Shown here: in pieces, positions 8,270-16,068 of the stretch
How the letters are laid out: each line of letters opens with the position of its first letter
Numbering within the stretch: the first letter of the stretch is position 1
Origin: a bacterium
GTDB lineage: Bacteria; Chlamydiota; Chlamydiia; Chlamydiales; SM23-39
Assembly (NCBI GenBank): GCA_021780355.1
Contig: JAJXYX010000084.1
Location: forward strand, 1-32,816
Length of the DNA: 32,816 bases
Direction: 5' to 3'
Position numbers and translations under genes: made by a program
Notes under the pieces: model-generated
The model's database searches: none
Seen by the model: only the letters and a program-made list of their open reading frames with translations
What the model was told of the DNA's origin: nothing

Positions 8270-9685
8270 ATCGCTCGCAATAAGTCCGCAAGAGTTTTTG
8301 ATTTTTGCCATTTTTTCCCCAGTCCGCGCATGCAAAACAGCGCCCAAAATCGCCGCATGCCAACAAGAAAGTCCCTGCGCTAAGAAAGAGGCGATCATCC
8401 CTGTAAGCACATCTCCAGCGCCGGCAGTCGCCATTCTAGGATCCCCGTAAGGAATGACCTTAAAGTTCCGCTGCGGACCCAAAACAAACGTGGGAGCTCC
8501 TTTGAGAACTAAAATAGCGCCCGTTTGATCGCATAAATTTTGACAAAGAGCTAGCAACTCTTCATCCGAGGGAGCTTTTTTGATGTTAAGCAATCTTAGC
8601 ACTTCTCCTCGATGAGGAGTCAAAACCACATTTTTCGGCAAGCAGCTAAGATCTGAAATCAGGGCGTCCGCGTCGATAACGCAAGGCTGCGTGGCTTGAG
8701 AGAGATACTTGACAAGCCAATCTCGCATGCAAGGAGAAGAACCGAGTCCAGGACCGACAAAAATTGAAGAGGCTCTGGAAAGCTCATGCAGCCAAGCGGC
8801 TTCTTCCCAGGGAGCGTGGATGAGCTCAGGAAACGAATTGCACATATTCGCTTCTGCTTCTTTAGGATAAAAAAGCCTCACGATGCCAGCGCCGCTGCGC
8901 AAGGCGGCAAGCGAAGCGAGTTTCGGCGCTCCTGATAAAGCCTTTGATCCTCCATAGCCTAAAACATAGCCCGCTTGATACTTATGCCGATTTCTTACGA
9001 GCCGAGGGTTTTGTAATTCTGAAAAAGTGGGCAGCTCGGCAAAAATTTTGGCTTGCTCTATATATTTTTGAGGAAGCCCAAAATCCTCAACTATTAATTC
9101 ACCTACACAGTTCCAACCATTTCGAAGAAAAAAGCCGCTTTTCGGGCAGCCGAGAGCGACGGTCGCTGTTGCCTGGATGGCCGACTCGGAGCCCTCTCCT
9201 GTCGTCCCATGAAGCCCCGAGGGCAGATCAATCGCAAGAATAGGCAAGCGTGAATGGTTGGCCCTTTCGATTACACGGGCAAGTAAAGGGTCAAGCTTTC
9301 CTTGAAATCCAGTTCCCAAAAGCCCATCGACTATGAGATCGTAAGAAGAAAAATCAACATCTATAGAAACACACTCCCCTCCCCCTTCTTCAAAACGGCG
9401 CCGCATAAGCCGATTTAACTCGCTGCTTTCTTCCAAAGAATAGATTGTCAAAGCATGGACTCTAGATTTTTTTTTCAAAAGAGCCCCCCCCGACGCCAAA
9501 GCATCGCCCCCTTTATTCCCTTTTCCGACAAGTAACAAAATTTTTGCAGCACGCAAAAATTTTTTTTCGACAAAAAGGGCCACTTTTTCGCCAGCTTTTT
9601 GCATAAACATTTCTTGGTCCATTCCATCCGCAATGGCCATTTGTTCAATTCGAACCATTTCTTGCGCTGTCAACACGATGTTCAT
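8237..9685 (-). CDS. nnr: Bifunctional NAD(P)H-hydrate epimerase / ADP-dependent dehydratase
   Basis: This 482-residue repair enzyme restores hydrated NADH/NADPH. The N-terminal YjeF-type epimerase domain (1 to about 210) shows LLVGKGNKGGDALASGGALL (51-70), a variant of the usual GxGNNGGDG loop with Lys in place of the second Asn. The C-terminal ribokinase-like dehydratase domain (about 230-482) shows GYGGSKALSGAPKLA, GPGLG, VIDADAL, LTPHRGEV and the anion-hole motif ATAGAGDVLTG (419-429). The domain order and length match bacterial fused NnrE-NnrD. The ATG at 9685 has an upstream AAGGTGA at suitable distance. It is a single gene between convergent uge (33-bp overlap of coding ends) and the divergent gene at 9915. 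Confidence 0.95.
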   Translation of the reverse strand: MNIVLTAQEMVRIEQMAIADGMDQEMFMQKAGEKVALFVEKKFLRAAKILLLVGKGNKGGDALASGGALLKKKSRVHALTIYSLEESSELNRLMRRRFEEGGGECVSIDVDFSSYDLIVDGLLGTGFQGKLDPLLARVIERANHSRLPILAIDLPSGLHGTTGEGSESAIQATATVALGCPKSGFFLRNGWNCVGELIVEDFGLPQKYIEQAKIFAELPTFSELQNPRLVRNRHKYQAGYVLGYGGSKALSGAPKLASLAALRSGAGIVRLFYPKEAEANMCNSFPELIHAPWEEAAWLHELSRASSIFVGPGLGSSPCMRDWLVKYLSQATQPCVIDADALISDLSCLPKNVVLTPHRGEVLRLLNIKKAPSDEELLALCQNLCDQTGAILVLKGAPTFVLGPQRNFKVIPYGDPRMATAGAGDVLTGMIASFLAQGLSCWHAAILGAVLHARTGEKMAKIKNSCGLIASDLIDGLSWANL

Positions 9686-9914
9686 GAAAAAATCACCTTG
9701 CTCTATATCTCATTTTTTAATCACAGATCCTTAAGCCCTATTAAAGATTCATCGCGCTTAAAATCCCATGTATTTTTTTTGAAAAACAAAAATCAATTAC
9801 CGAAGAGAAAAATAAACATGAAATTAAATAAGAGAAACGCTATCATTTAGTCAAACAAACAAGAAAAACACAAAGAACTATTAAACATAAACTAAATTTT
9901 TACAGGAGAAATTT
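9686..9914. other. AT-rich intergenic leader between divergent genes
   Basis: These 229 bases are strongly AT-rich and separate the NAD(P)HX repair gene (-) from the unknown gene at 9915 (+). No convincing reading frame, RNA gene or long repeat is seen. It must contain the promoters for both genes, but I could not choose a clear -35/-10 pair. A good ribosome-binding site (AGGAGA) is present at about 9904-9909, in front of the ATG at 9915. Confidence 0.6.
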
Positions 9915-10679
9915 ATGATACCTTTTACATCAAGCCTATTAGAAAATCAGAGCCCTTGGCTCAGCAGCCACATAGAAAATCTTATCGAGACTGATTTGAA
10001 AGCGGCTGAGCATTTTTTTGCTGAAAATAAAAAAAATGGGCACATGTATGCCGAAGTCACCCCTTTTGGCAACAGAGTCGTTAGGGTAGATGGCTTTGAG
10101 GGGGCTGTAAAGATCAGCAAACTCGCTGCCTTTCTAACGAACGCGGCACTCAACGCTGTTCTTATGGAGTCAGATGCAGAGGAGCGTCTTGCAGGATTAG
10201 AGATCGTTAAGCAAGTGAGACAACTCAATGCAAAAACTAGAAGAGAGCTGAAGACTCAAAATATCTTCACTCGCTTCGCTGCCCAAAATTGGATAAGCGA
10301 CTCTAATACAAAAAGACTAGAAACACCTGAGTTCTATTTCCGCACATACAACAGGGCTCAATTTAAAAAAGACTTCCCAGTCCCACCAAAAACTACTCAA
10401 GAAGGAATCTCTACTTTTGATCATATGAAGGATTTCGATCCTACGGCAAGAGATTTCCCAACAAGATACTTAGACGTACACACAAAACAAATTGTGACAC
10501 GCAAAGACTCAAAGTTGGCAGACAAGGAAAATCTGATGCCTATCAGCGAGCTTCGCTCATTCAAGCGTCAAGTATTTACCGTAAAAACCAAAGATATCAA
10601 TACACAACTAAAGAAAGCTAAACAAGCAGTAGCCAAAGCGCTTGAAATCATCAGCGCAGTAGCCCCGCAAGCTGCTTAA
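9915..10679 (+). CDS. Protein of unknown function, soluble, probably mostly helical
   Basis: This 254-residue protein is not recognised. It is preceded by a clear AGGAGA ribosome-binding site (TACAGGAGAAATTT-ATG). It has no signal peptide and no membrane segment. Residues about 55-110 look helical (Ala/Leu/Glu-rich), the central part (about 115-200) is polar with Lys, Asp and several Phe/Tyr, and the C-terminus (about 228-254) is a Lys/Ala-rich helix ending APQAA. It stands alone, flanked by an AT-rich leader and a rho-independent terminator, which indicates an independently controlled unit. A lone, lineage-specific soluble gene in a chlamydia is a reasonable candidate secreted effector, but nothing in the sequence proves this. 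Confidence 0.85.
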   Translation: MIPFTSSLLENQSPWLSSHIENLIETDLKAAEHFFAENKKNGHMYAEVTPFGNRVVRVDGFEGAVKISKLAAFLTNAALNAVLMESDAEERLAGLEIVKQVRQLNAKTRRELKTQNIFTRFAAQNWISDSNTKRLETPEFYFRTYNRAQFKKDFPVPPKTTQEGISTFDHMKDFDPTARDFPTRYLDVHTKQIVTRKDSKLADKENLMPISELRSFKRQVFTVKTKDINTQLKKAKQAVAKALEIISAVAPQAA

Positions 10680-10701
10680 GCCAACAAAGGTCTTTAAGAT
10701 C

Positions 10702-10740
10702 ACTCTCCCTTTCTCAAAAAGGGAGAGTCTTCTCTTCATC
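10702..10740 (+). terminator. Rho-independent terminator after the gene at 9915
   Basis: A perfect 11-bp stem ACTCTCCCTTT / AAAGGGAGAGT (10702-10712 and 10718-10728) with a 5-base loop is followed by the pyrimidine-rich CTTCTCTTC. It lies 23 bases past the stop codon of the plus-strand gene. It also sits just beyond the gpsA stop on the other strand, where no T-run follows, so it is mainly a plus-strand terminator. Confidence 0.8.
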
Positions 10741-11752
10741 AAAGATGTTCTTCTTTAATCGCCCGTTGTAAAAGAGCTTTTACAGCCTCTCGAGGATCCA
10801 AGCCATCGAAAATGACCGAATAGGTCGCTTCTGTAATCGGAATAGGAATGTGATGCTTTCGCCCTAATTCGCGCACAGAAACGCAGGTATAAATTCCTTC
10901 CACCGCCATGCCGATTTTTTGCCGAGCCCCTTCTGGAGAAAAGCCTTCTGCTATTAAACGCCCATAGCGATAGTTGCGGCTATGGCGCGACATGCACGTC
11001 ACGCAAAGATCTCCCATGCCAGCGAGGCCATTGAGAGTTTCTGGCCTGCAGTCTTTAATGACGCAAAGTTTTCTCATCTCATGAAGCCCTCGGGTCATAA
11101 GAGCCGCTTTCGTATTATCTCCGCAGCCAAGGCCATCAGAAATCCCGCAGGCTATCGCTATAATGTTTTTCATAGCGCCGCCAAAACACACTCCATTCAT
11201 ATCGGCATTGGGGTAAATGCGGAACGTCGGGGTAGAAAAAAGCTGCAAAATCAGCTGAGAGACCTCTGGATTATACGCAGAGCAGACGATCGAGGTTGGC
11301 ATCTGCTGGATCACCTCTTCAGCATGGCTAGGGCCGCTTAGAGCGCCCACAAGAGGACTTTCGGAAACGGCGAGCAGCTCAGAAATAATTTCAGGAAGAA
11401 GAAGCCCCGTTTTTTGCTCAATGCCCTTTGAGGTGAGAATAATGGGACAATCAACCGGACCGCATTTCAAAACTTGCTCAAAAACAGGACGAATGCCAGC
11501 AGATGTGACGCTCTCGACAATCACATCGGCCCCTTGAAGAGCTTGTTTTAAATCAGAGGTAAATTGAATCGAGGGAGGAGTTTGAAATCCAGGAAGTTTA
11601 GGGTGTCTATGAGTTTTTTGAAGCTCTTCGCTCAGAGAAGAGTCTCTAGACCACATCGTTACAGAATGCCCATTTTCAGCCAGAACATAAGCGAGGGCAA
11701 ATCCCCATGTTCCCGATCCTAAATAACAAATAGTTTGTTTTTTTATCGACAT
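10739..11752 (-). CDS. gpsA: Glycerol-3-phosphate dehydrogenase [NAD(P)+]
   Basis: This 337-residue cytoplasmic enzyme reduces dihydroxyacetone phosphate to sn-glycerol-3-phosphate for phospholipid synthesis. The NAD-binding GSGTWG motif is at 12-17. SKGIEQKTG with Lys109, the ALSGPSHAEEV segment (137-147), and the catalytic Lys195 in GGAMKNIIAIACGISDGLG are all present, followed by the NTKAALMTRG block. Length is normal for GpsA. A Shine-Dalgarno-like AAAGGG precedes the ATG. The start overlaps the end of the upstream fusion gene by 10 bases, so the two are probably cotranscribed; C. trachomatis also keeps gpsA beside its AGX1-type pyrophosphorylase. Its product feeds PlsC and CdsA, encoded at 28347-30517. 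Confidence 0.97.
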   Translation of the reverse strand: MSIKKQTICYLGSGTWGFALAYVLAENGHSVTMWSRDSSLSEELQKTHRHPKLPGFQTPPSIQFTSDLKQALQGADVIVESVTSAGIRPVFEQVLKCGPVDCPIILTSKGIEQKTGLLLPEIISELLAVSESPLVGALSGPSHAEEVIQQMPTSIVCSAYNPEVSQLILQLFSTPTFRIYPNADMNGVCFGGAMKNIIAIACGISDGLGCGDNTKAALMTRGLHEMRKLCVIKDCRPETLNGLAGMGDLCVTCMSRHSRNYRYGRLIAEGFSPEGARQKIGMAVEGIYTCVSVRELGRKHHIPIPITEATYSVIFDGLDPREAVKALLQRAIKEEHL

Positions 11753-13581
11753 AATGCCCTTTCTACTGCCTCAATCCCTTGAGTGCCGTCTTTTGTTTTC
11801 AAAGGAGCATAACATTCTTCACGGGGACTGCACAAGACCGCAATTGATCGGGCATGAGGAAAAGCGTCAAATAAAAACTTTTCCCCTTTCCAAAGAAGCT
11901 GCTTCGTCCCTTGATGCTGCACGTTTTTTTGAACCCAGTGAAGAGGTAAATCAAGGGGCGCTATTCGCTCAATAAAAGAGAGATTTAAACAGACAAGGCC
12001 AATATAAGCATATCGATAGGTAAGCCGGCCATCTGCTTCTACTTGCTGAAGAAGCTTTGGATCAATATCGCAGTATTCAAGAATTTCTAGCTTTCCCTCT
12101 CGGTCCACCAAAACCCCCATCGCTTCCTCTGGAAATTTCCTCTCAATGCAGCAGATGGTGACCTCGGCAAGATTTTTTTGATGAAGGGAAAGAAAATTTT
12201 GATCTAAAGGATTGGCCAAGGGATTGTCGACAGGCATGATCGAGACCCTTTCAATGCCTCGGCGAGCCCAGCTGTCATAAATTCCAGAAGAAAAAAAGCA
12301 GCGATAAAAACTTCCATTGCCATCTGCACCCTCGATGCCAAGCTGCCGTTTGTTTTCATCTAAAAGAGGCAAAGTAGATTGCTGAAAAAAAGAGATCTCT
12401 TTACCGAAAAATTGGTGCTTTTCAAAATATTGGACAGTGTCTTCATGATTCGCTGAAGATGTCATGATGGCGATAGGCGTTTCATTTGGAATTTTTTCTA
12501 CAATCCTTTCAAAAAGCGTTTTTCCAAGAATTGAAAACATCCCCTTCGGCAATAAAGAACCCAGACGAGTTCCTTGCCCACCCGCCAAAATCACACATCC
12601 TACATTGCAAGAATCATCTTTTGCTGCAGCCCCTTCTTTTGTAGAAACAACTTGCCACGGCCTGCAAGGACGCAGAGACGGAAATAGATAATCCACCACT
12701 TTTTTTGCAGGCAGCGCGGACAAATCTCTATGGTCCGCCAAAAGCGGACAATGCACCAAAAGAAGATTCGGCGAGCGAACATTTTGTTTTAAAATCCCAT
12801 GCTTCGCATCTGCCCAAAGCGAGACGACTTGAATGGGGAAAATTTGATCTAAATAATAGATCATCGATAAAACGCCGGAATCGGGAACGACAAGATGCTG
12901 ACATCGGTTCTTAATAATCGAGATCATCTCAAAAAGCGTTGTCTTCCCCCTCAAATCGATCACTTTTGGATGCTCCCATAAAGCTCCTTTGCCCACACCA
13001 AAAACAACAAGCTTGGCAGAATTTGGCAAAAGAGAGAGCAATTCCTGCCATCTCTCTTGAGGCCAGTTGCGCCAAAGACCGTAGGAAGTTTCCGCAGAGA
13101 TCTGCGCGCCGATATAAGTAAATCCTCGCGGCAGATCAAAGCTATTGGCTAACGAATCATACTCCTCCTTCCATTGCAGCTTAGGAATGACAGTTCCAAG
13201 CTGCCAGCGAACCCAATCCGTAGGATTAGGCTTTTCAATGATCAGATCAAACTGTTTGGGATCTATATCCAATTGATGCAAGGTACTCATGACATCATAA
13301 GCCTCTCCCCGTTTCCAATGGGGGGCCGCAATCGTTTTCACTCCAGAAAGCAAAGAAAAACCATCTTGCAAATTTTCACGGATCAAAAAGGTGATCTGAG
13401 ACTGAGGAACAAACGTTCGGATCCTCTGCACCATCGCATAAAGACCGAGCGCGATATCGCCAAGCCCCCGATTCCAAGCGAGCAATATATGAACCTGGCC
13501 CGACGAATCTTTTCGAGCTATTTTCTTCAACATTCGATCAAAAGGATTCGGCAAAATCCAGCGGGCAATTTTTTTAAGCAT
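11743..13581 (-). CDS. Fusion: GT9 heptosyltransferase-like domain + UAP1/AGX1-type UDP-HexNAc pyrophosphorylase domain
   Basis: This is a 612-residue two-domain protein in one uninterrupted frame. Residues 1 to about 300 resemble glycosyltransferase family 9: NRGLGDIALG (37-46), WRNWPQERW (170-178), and VVPDSGVLSMIYYLD (231-245) in place of the usual 'vtnDSGpmHlA', with the His missing. Residues about 326-612 are a eukaryote-like UDP-N-acetylhexosamine pyrophosphorylase: LAGGQGTRLGSLLPKGM (332-348), the uridine/sugar loop GNGSFY (421-426), PVDNPLANPLD (450-460) and LEYCDI (501-506). This half would make UDP-GlcNAc from GlcNAc-1-P. About 280 residues is short compared with free-standing UAP enzymes, so both ends of that domain may be trimmed. 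The N-terminus repeats MLKKIAR (1-7 and 17-23). Catalytic competence of the GT half is uncertain. Confidence 0.88.
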   Translation of the reverse strand: MLKKIARWILPNPFDRMLKKIARKDSSGQVHILLAWNRGLGDIALGLYAMVQRIRTFVPQSQITFLIRENLQDGFSLLSGVKTIAAPHWKRGEAYDVMSTLHQLDIDPKQFDLIIEKPNPTDWVRWQLGTVIPKLQWKEEYDSLANSFDLPRGFTYIGAQISAETSYGLWRNWPQERWQELLSLLPNSAKLVVFGVGKGALWEHPKVIDLRGKTTLFEMISIIKNRCQHLVVPDSGVLSMIYYLDQIFPIQVVSLWADAKHGILKQNVRSPNLLLVHCPLLADHRDLSALPAKKVVDYLFPSLRPCRPWQVVSTKEGAAAKDDSCNVGCVILAGGQGTRLGSLLPKGMFSILGKTLFERIVEKIPNETPIAIMTSSANHEDTVQYFEKHQFFGKEISFFQQSTLPLLDENKRQLGIEGADGNGSFYRCFFSSGIYDSWARRGIERVSIMPVDNPLANPLDQNFLSLHQKNLAEVTICCIERKFPEEAMGVLVDREGKLEILEYCDIDPKLLQQVEADGRLTYRYAYIGLVCLNLSFIERIAPLDLPLHWVQKNVQHQGTKQLLWKGEKFLFDAFPHARSIAVLCSPREECYAPLKTKDGTQGIEAVERALCR

Positions 13582-13587
13582 AAACTA

Positions 13588-13650
13588 ATATGTCGATCCT
13601 ATCGACATATCCATTTAACATGTCGAAAAATCGACGATTTTTCGACATAT
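13588..13650. promoter_or_regulatory. Two TGTCGA palindromes at the 5' end of the fusion gene
   Basis: Hairpin 1 has 9-bp arms ATATGTCGA / TCGACATAT (13588-13596 and 13602-13610) with loop TCCTA. Hairpin 2 has 14-bp arms ATGTCGAAAAATCG / CGATTTTTCGACAT (13620-13633 and 13635-13648) around a single base. Both are built on the word TGTCGA, four occurrences in 63 bp. On the coding strand the loop of hairpin 1 reads TAGGA, the only Shine-Dalgarno-like sequence before the ATG at 13581. The pair could be an operator for a dimeric regulator or an RNA structure controlling translation. Hairpin 2 is not followed by a T-run on the minus strand, so it is not a standard terminator for the upstream gene. 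Confidence 0.6.
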
Positions 13651-13689
13651 TCTTTTTTATAAAAACGCAAACAACCGACGTTTAACGAG

Positions 13690-14718
13690 TTAAGAAAAGC
13701 CCTTCAAAAGCTTCCGGACTCTATCATACACCTCATCAACCGTAATCTCTTTCATACAACGAAAATCAATCGGGCAAACCCGTTTAAAGCAAGGAGAGCA
13801 GCTGACCTTTTTATGGATGACCGCCTCGCTTTGTCCATAGGGACCCGTCTTTTCTAAATCTGTAGAACCAAAAAAAGCGATAAGAGGAACGTTAAAAGCA
13901 GATCCAATATGCATCGGACCGCTGTCATTCGTGACCAATACATCGCAGCTTTTAATAATACAAGCGAGCTCTCTAAGAGAAGTAACTCCCGCCAAATTCA
14001 TGACAGATTCGGGCAGTCCCTGGCAAATCTGTTTGATCAGCAGGTCCATGGAGGCGTCTCCAAAAAAAACAACGACCGTATCTTTTCGAGCGACAAGACG
14101 CGAAGCGAGCTCTTTAAATTTCTCTGGAGGCCAACATTTCGCCGATCCATAAGCGGCTCCTGGATTCATCCCAATCAAAGTTTGCCCTGAACGATAGCCG
14201 CGCTGATGCAATAGTTCTTTAGCTTCTAAAACTTCTTTATCCGATACATATAGCCGTGGTTTTGTCGTTGAAATAGGAATGCCCAACGGCTCGAGCAATC
14301 TTTTATACGTGACAACTTGATGTTCTTTTTTTTCTGGCAAAGCTACAGGATCAGAAAGGAGCCATCTACGCATATGGCCAGGAAAGCCAATACGCCTTGG
14401 CACGCGGCCTTGCCAAAACCACCAAGCTGAAGAGAAAGAATTAGTGAGCAAAAGCCCCAAATCGTATTTGCCTTGAATCATTTTATCGATGATATTGCGT
14501 TTCACCTGCCTTCGCAAAAAACCATTTTGCGGTTTTGTGAAACAAAAAAGCTCATTAATGGATTTATCTTCTTTCAATAGTTCGCATAGCGGCGTTTTGC
14601 ACATCGCCGTAATCGAAGCCTCGGGGTATTTAGCTCTAAGATCAGCAAGAATAGGGGTGGCCATCACAAGATCTCCCACCCAATTCGGCATACGGACTAA
14701 AATATTTTGCGGTTCCAT
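13690..14718 (-). CDS. waaF: Lipopolysaccharide heptosyltransferase II-like glycosyltransferase (GT9)
   Basis: This 342-residue GT-B fold enzyme probably transfers heptose from an ADP-activated donor to the LPS inner core at the cytoplasmic membrane face. RMPNWVGDLVMATP (9-22) is the classic N-terminal WaaF/WaaC glycine-Asp segment. PGAAYGSAKCWPPEKF (186-201) matches the WaaF hallmark 'PGAe.G.aKrWPpe.f'. VTNDSGPMHIGSAFNVPLIAFFGSTD is the C-terminal donor-binding motif. The last 50 residues carry a Cys-rich VSCSPCFKRVCPIDFRCM segment. The frame opens 15 codons earlier, but the ATG at 14718 starts directly in front of the conserved strand. No strong ribosome-binding site is seen. Chlamydia LPS is heptose-free as usually described, so this points to a lineage with a longer core. 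Acceptor and exact sugar are inferred. Confidence 0.88.
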   Translation of the reverse strand: MEPQNILVRMPNWVGDLVMATPILADLRAKYPEASITAMCKTPLCELLKEDKSINELFCFTKPQNGFLRRQVKRNIIDKMIQGKYDLGLLLTNSFSSAWWFWQGRVPRRIGFPGHMRRWLLSDPVALPEKKEHQVVTYKRLLEPLGIPISTTKPRLYVSDKEVLEAKELLHQRGYRSGQTLIGMNPGAAYGSAKCWPPEKFKELASRLVARKDTVVVFFGDASMDLLIKQICQGLPESVMNLAGVTSLRELACIIKSCDVLVTNDSGPMHIGSAFNVPLIAFFGSTDLEKTGPYGQSEAVIHKKVSCSPCFKRVCPIDFRCMKEITVDEVYDRVRKLLKGFS

Positions 14719-14823
14719 ACAAAAGATTGTATCGGATGGAGAAAATCGCCGCCAGATCTTCATTAAAATATTGAGAACCCAAAGAAAGTCGTGTACATTG
14801 TGAACAAAAAAATCGACTCAAAT

Positions 14824-15375
14824 ATGCCTCTTCCCGATCCCCCCTCCATTATTTTAGGCATCGATCCCGGAACCAGGATCACAGGCTACGGCATCATCCG
14901 CCAATTGGGCCATAGCGTGGAACCGCTCGATTTCGGCTGCGTGCGCCCTCCAGCCCATCTGCCCCTTCATGACCGCTACAGGATTATTTTCGACGGAGTC
15001 GAGCAAATCATTACAGAGTTCAAACCCACAGCGATTGCCGTAGAGTCGCAATTTGTGATGAAAAATGTGCAAAGCGCCCTAAAACTCGGCATGGCAAAAG
15101 GGATGATTTTATTAGCAGCGGCCAGGCATAAAATTCCCCTTTTCGAGTATCCTCCCAAGAAAGCGAAGCAAGCAGTGGTCGGTCGCGGCGGAGCGACAAA
15201 ACTCCAAGTGCAAAAAATGATCCAAACGCTGCTCAAACTACCCAAACTTCCTGAACCCGAAGACGCAGCCGATGCTCTAGCTTTGGCCATTTGCTGCGCG
15301 CACAATTTAAGGTTTGCCTCATGTACGAATCCATTACAGGAACTCTCAAAGAAAAAGACCCTCTTAAAGCCGTAG
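14824..15375 (+). CDS. ruvC: Holliday junction endonuclease RuvC
   Basis: This 183-residue endonuclease resolves Holliday junctions with RuvAB. The four acidic catalytic residues are present: Asp14 in LGIDPGTRITGYG, Glu74 in AVESQF, and Asp147/Asp150 in EPEDAADALALAIC. KNVQSALKLGMAKG and the conserved GRGGATKLQVQ segment lie between. The reading frame extends back to a GTG at 14791, but the extra 11 residues are unlike RuvC, so ATG 14824 is chosen; neither start has a strong Shine-Dalgarno. The 3' end overlaps ruvA by 55 bases in a different frame, suggesting coupled expression. ruvC next to ruvA is also the arrangement I recall for Chlamydia. The gene diverges from waaF with about 105 bases between starts. 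Confidence 0.95.
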   Translation: MPLPDPPSIILGIDPGTRITGYGIIRQLGHSVEPLDFGCVRPPAHLPLHDRYRIIFDGVEQIITEFKPTAIAVESQFVMKNVQSALKLGMAKGMILLAAARHKIPLFEYPPKKAKQAVVGRGGATKLQVQKMIQTLLKLPKLPEPEDAADALALAICCAHNLRFASCTNPLQELSKKKTLLKP

Positions 15376-15920
15376 TAGAAGCCTACGGCGTCGGCTACCG
15401 CCTCAACATTTCGCTGAGCACCTACACAAGACTTCCCTACCCAGAAGCCAAAGTGCATTTATACCTTTCCCAAGTAATCCGAGAAGATGCGCACACCCTC
15501 TATGCTTTTGACGTAAAAGAAGACCGCAATCTCTTTGAAATGCTGCTCACCGTCTCCGGCATCGGCCCCAAAACAGCGCTAGCCATCGTAGGCCACATGG
15601 AGCCCGGAGCCTTTCAAAGAGCCATCCACACCTCAGATGTCCGGCTGCTCAGCAAATTGCCAGGCATTGGCAAAAAGACCGCTGAACGGCTCGTGTTAGA
15701 TATGAGAGACAAATTCAAAGGCCCCTCTAAAAAAGACGCCCTCCTCTCTCTCAATCTATCTCCACCCGAACCGCATCTGGAAACCGACGCCATCCAAGCG
15801 CTCATTCATCTCGGCTATCATCCCCTCGACGCGCAAAAAGCGGTCGCCTCAGTCCGTAGCGAGGAAAAAGAAGAGCAAGACCTAGGCCGTTTCATCACCC
15901 TCGCCCTAAAAAAAATATAA
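15321..15920 (+). CDS. ruvA: Holliday junction branch-migration protein RuvA
   Basis: This 200-residue DNA-binding subunit of the RuvAB branch-migration motor has the usual length. The N-terminal OB-like domain begins MYESITGTLKEKDP. Two helix-hairpin-helix motifs follow: LLTVSGIGPKTALAIVG and LSKLPGIGKKTAERLVLDMRDK. The C-terminal RuvB-binding domain includes ETDAIQALIHLGYHPLDAQKAV and ends in the helix FITLALKKI. The frame opens at a TTG at 15291, but ATG 15321 has a TAAGG sequence upstream and begins at the conserved N-terminus. The start lies inside ruvC. No ruvB is in the window. The gene ends convergently towards dnaE, with a repeat element between that may act as terminator. Confidence 0.96.
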   Translation: MYESITGTLKEKDPLKAVVEAYGVGYRLNISLSTYTRLPYPEAKVHLYLSQVIREDAHTLYAFDVKEDRNLFEMLLTVSGIGPKTALAIVGHMEPGAFQRAIHTSDVRLLSKLPGIGKKTAERLVLDMRDKFKGPSKKDALLSLNLSPPEPHLETDAIQALIHLGYHPLDAQKAVASVRSEEKEEQDLGRFITLALKKI

Positions 15921-16014
15921 AATTCCAAATGAGATCGATGCATAACTCGCTTATTTGTGAGTAAGCAAGACCATGAGGGTCAAAAAATTAACCAAAAAAT
16001 ATAAAAAACAAAAA

Positions 16015-16061
16015 GGATTCCAAAGGACTTCGTCCTTTGGTGGGGCTTGGGGCAACGCCCC
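16015..16061. repeat. Dispersed double-hairpin repeat, copy B
   Basis: A stem CCAAAGGAC / GTCCTTTGG with loop TTC (16020-16040) is followed by a second stem GGGGC / GCCCC with loop AAC (about 16049-16061). It lies between the convergent ends of ruvA and dnaE, eight bases past the dnaE stop. On the dnaE strand the two hairpins are followed by T-rich sequence (CCTTTTTGTTTTTTATATTTTTT), so this copy probably acts as the dnaE terminator. The sequence is closely related to the copies at 2194-2314, 28170-28219 and 32662-32702. Confidence 0.85.
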
Positions 16062-16068
16062 AAAAAAA

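Noticed and set aside
13620-13648. Rho-independent terminator of waaF
   Set aside because: On the minus strand the stem is followed by GTTAAATGG and not by a T-run. The T-run is on the other side, where no plus-strand gene ends.
11754-13662. Several plus-strand frames (up to 162 codons) opposite the fusion gene
   Set aside because: The minus strand carries conserved motifs of two enzyme families throughout. The plus frames are unrelated and lack ribosome-binding sites.
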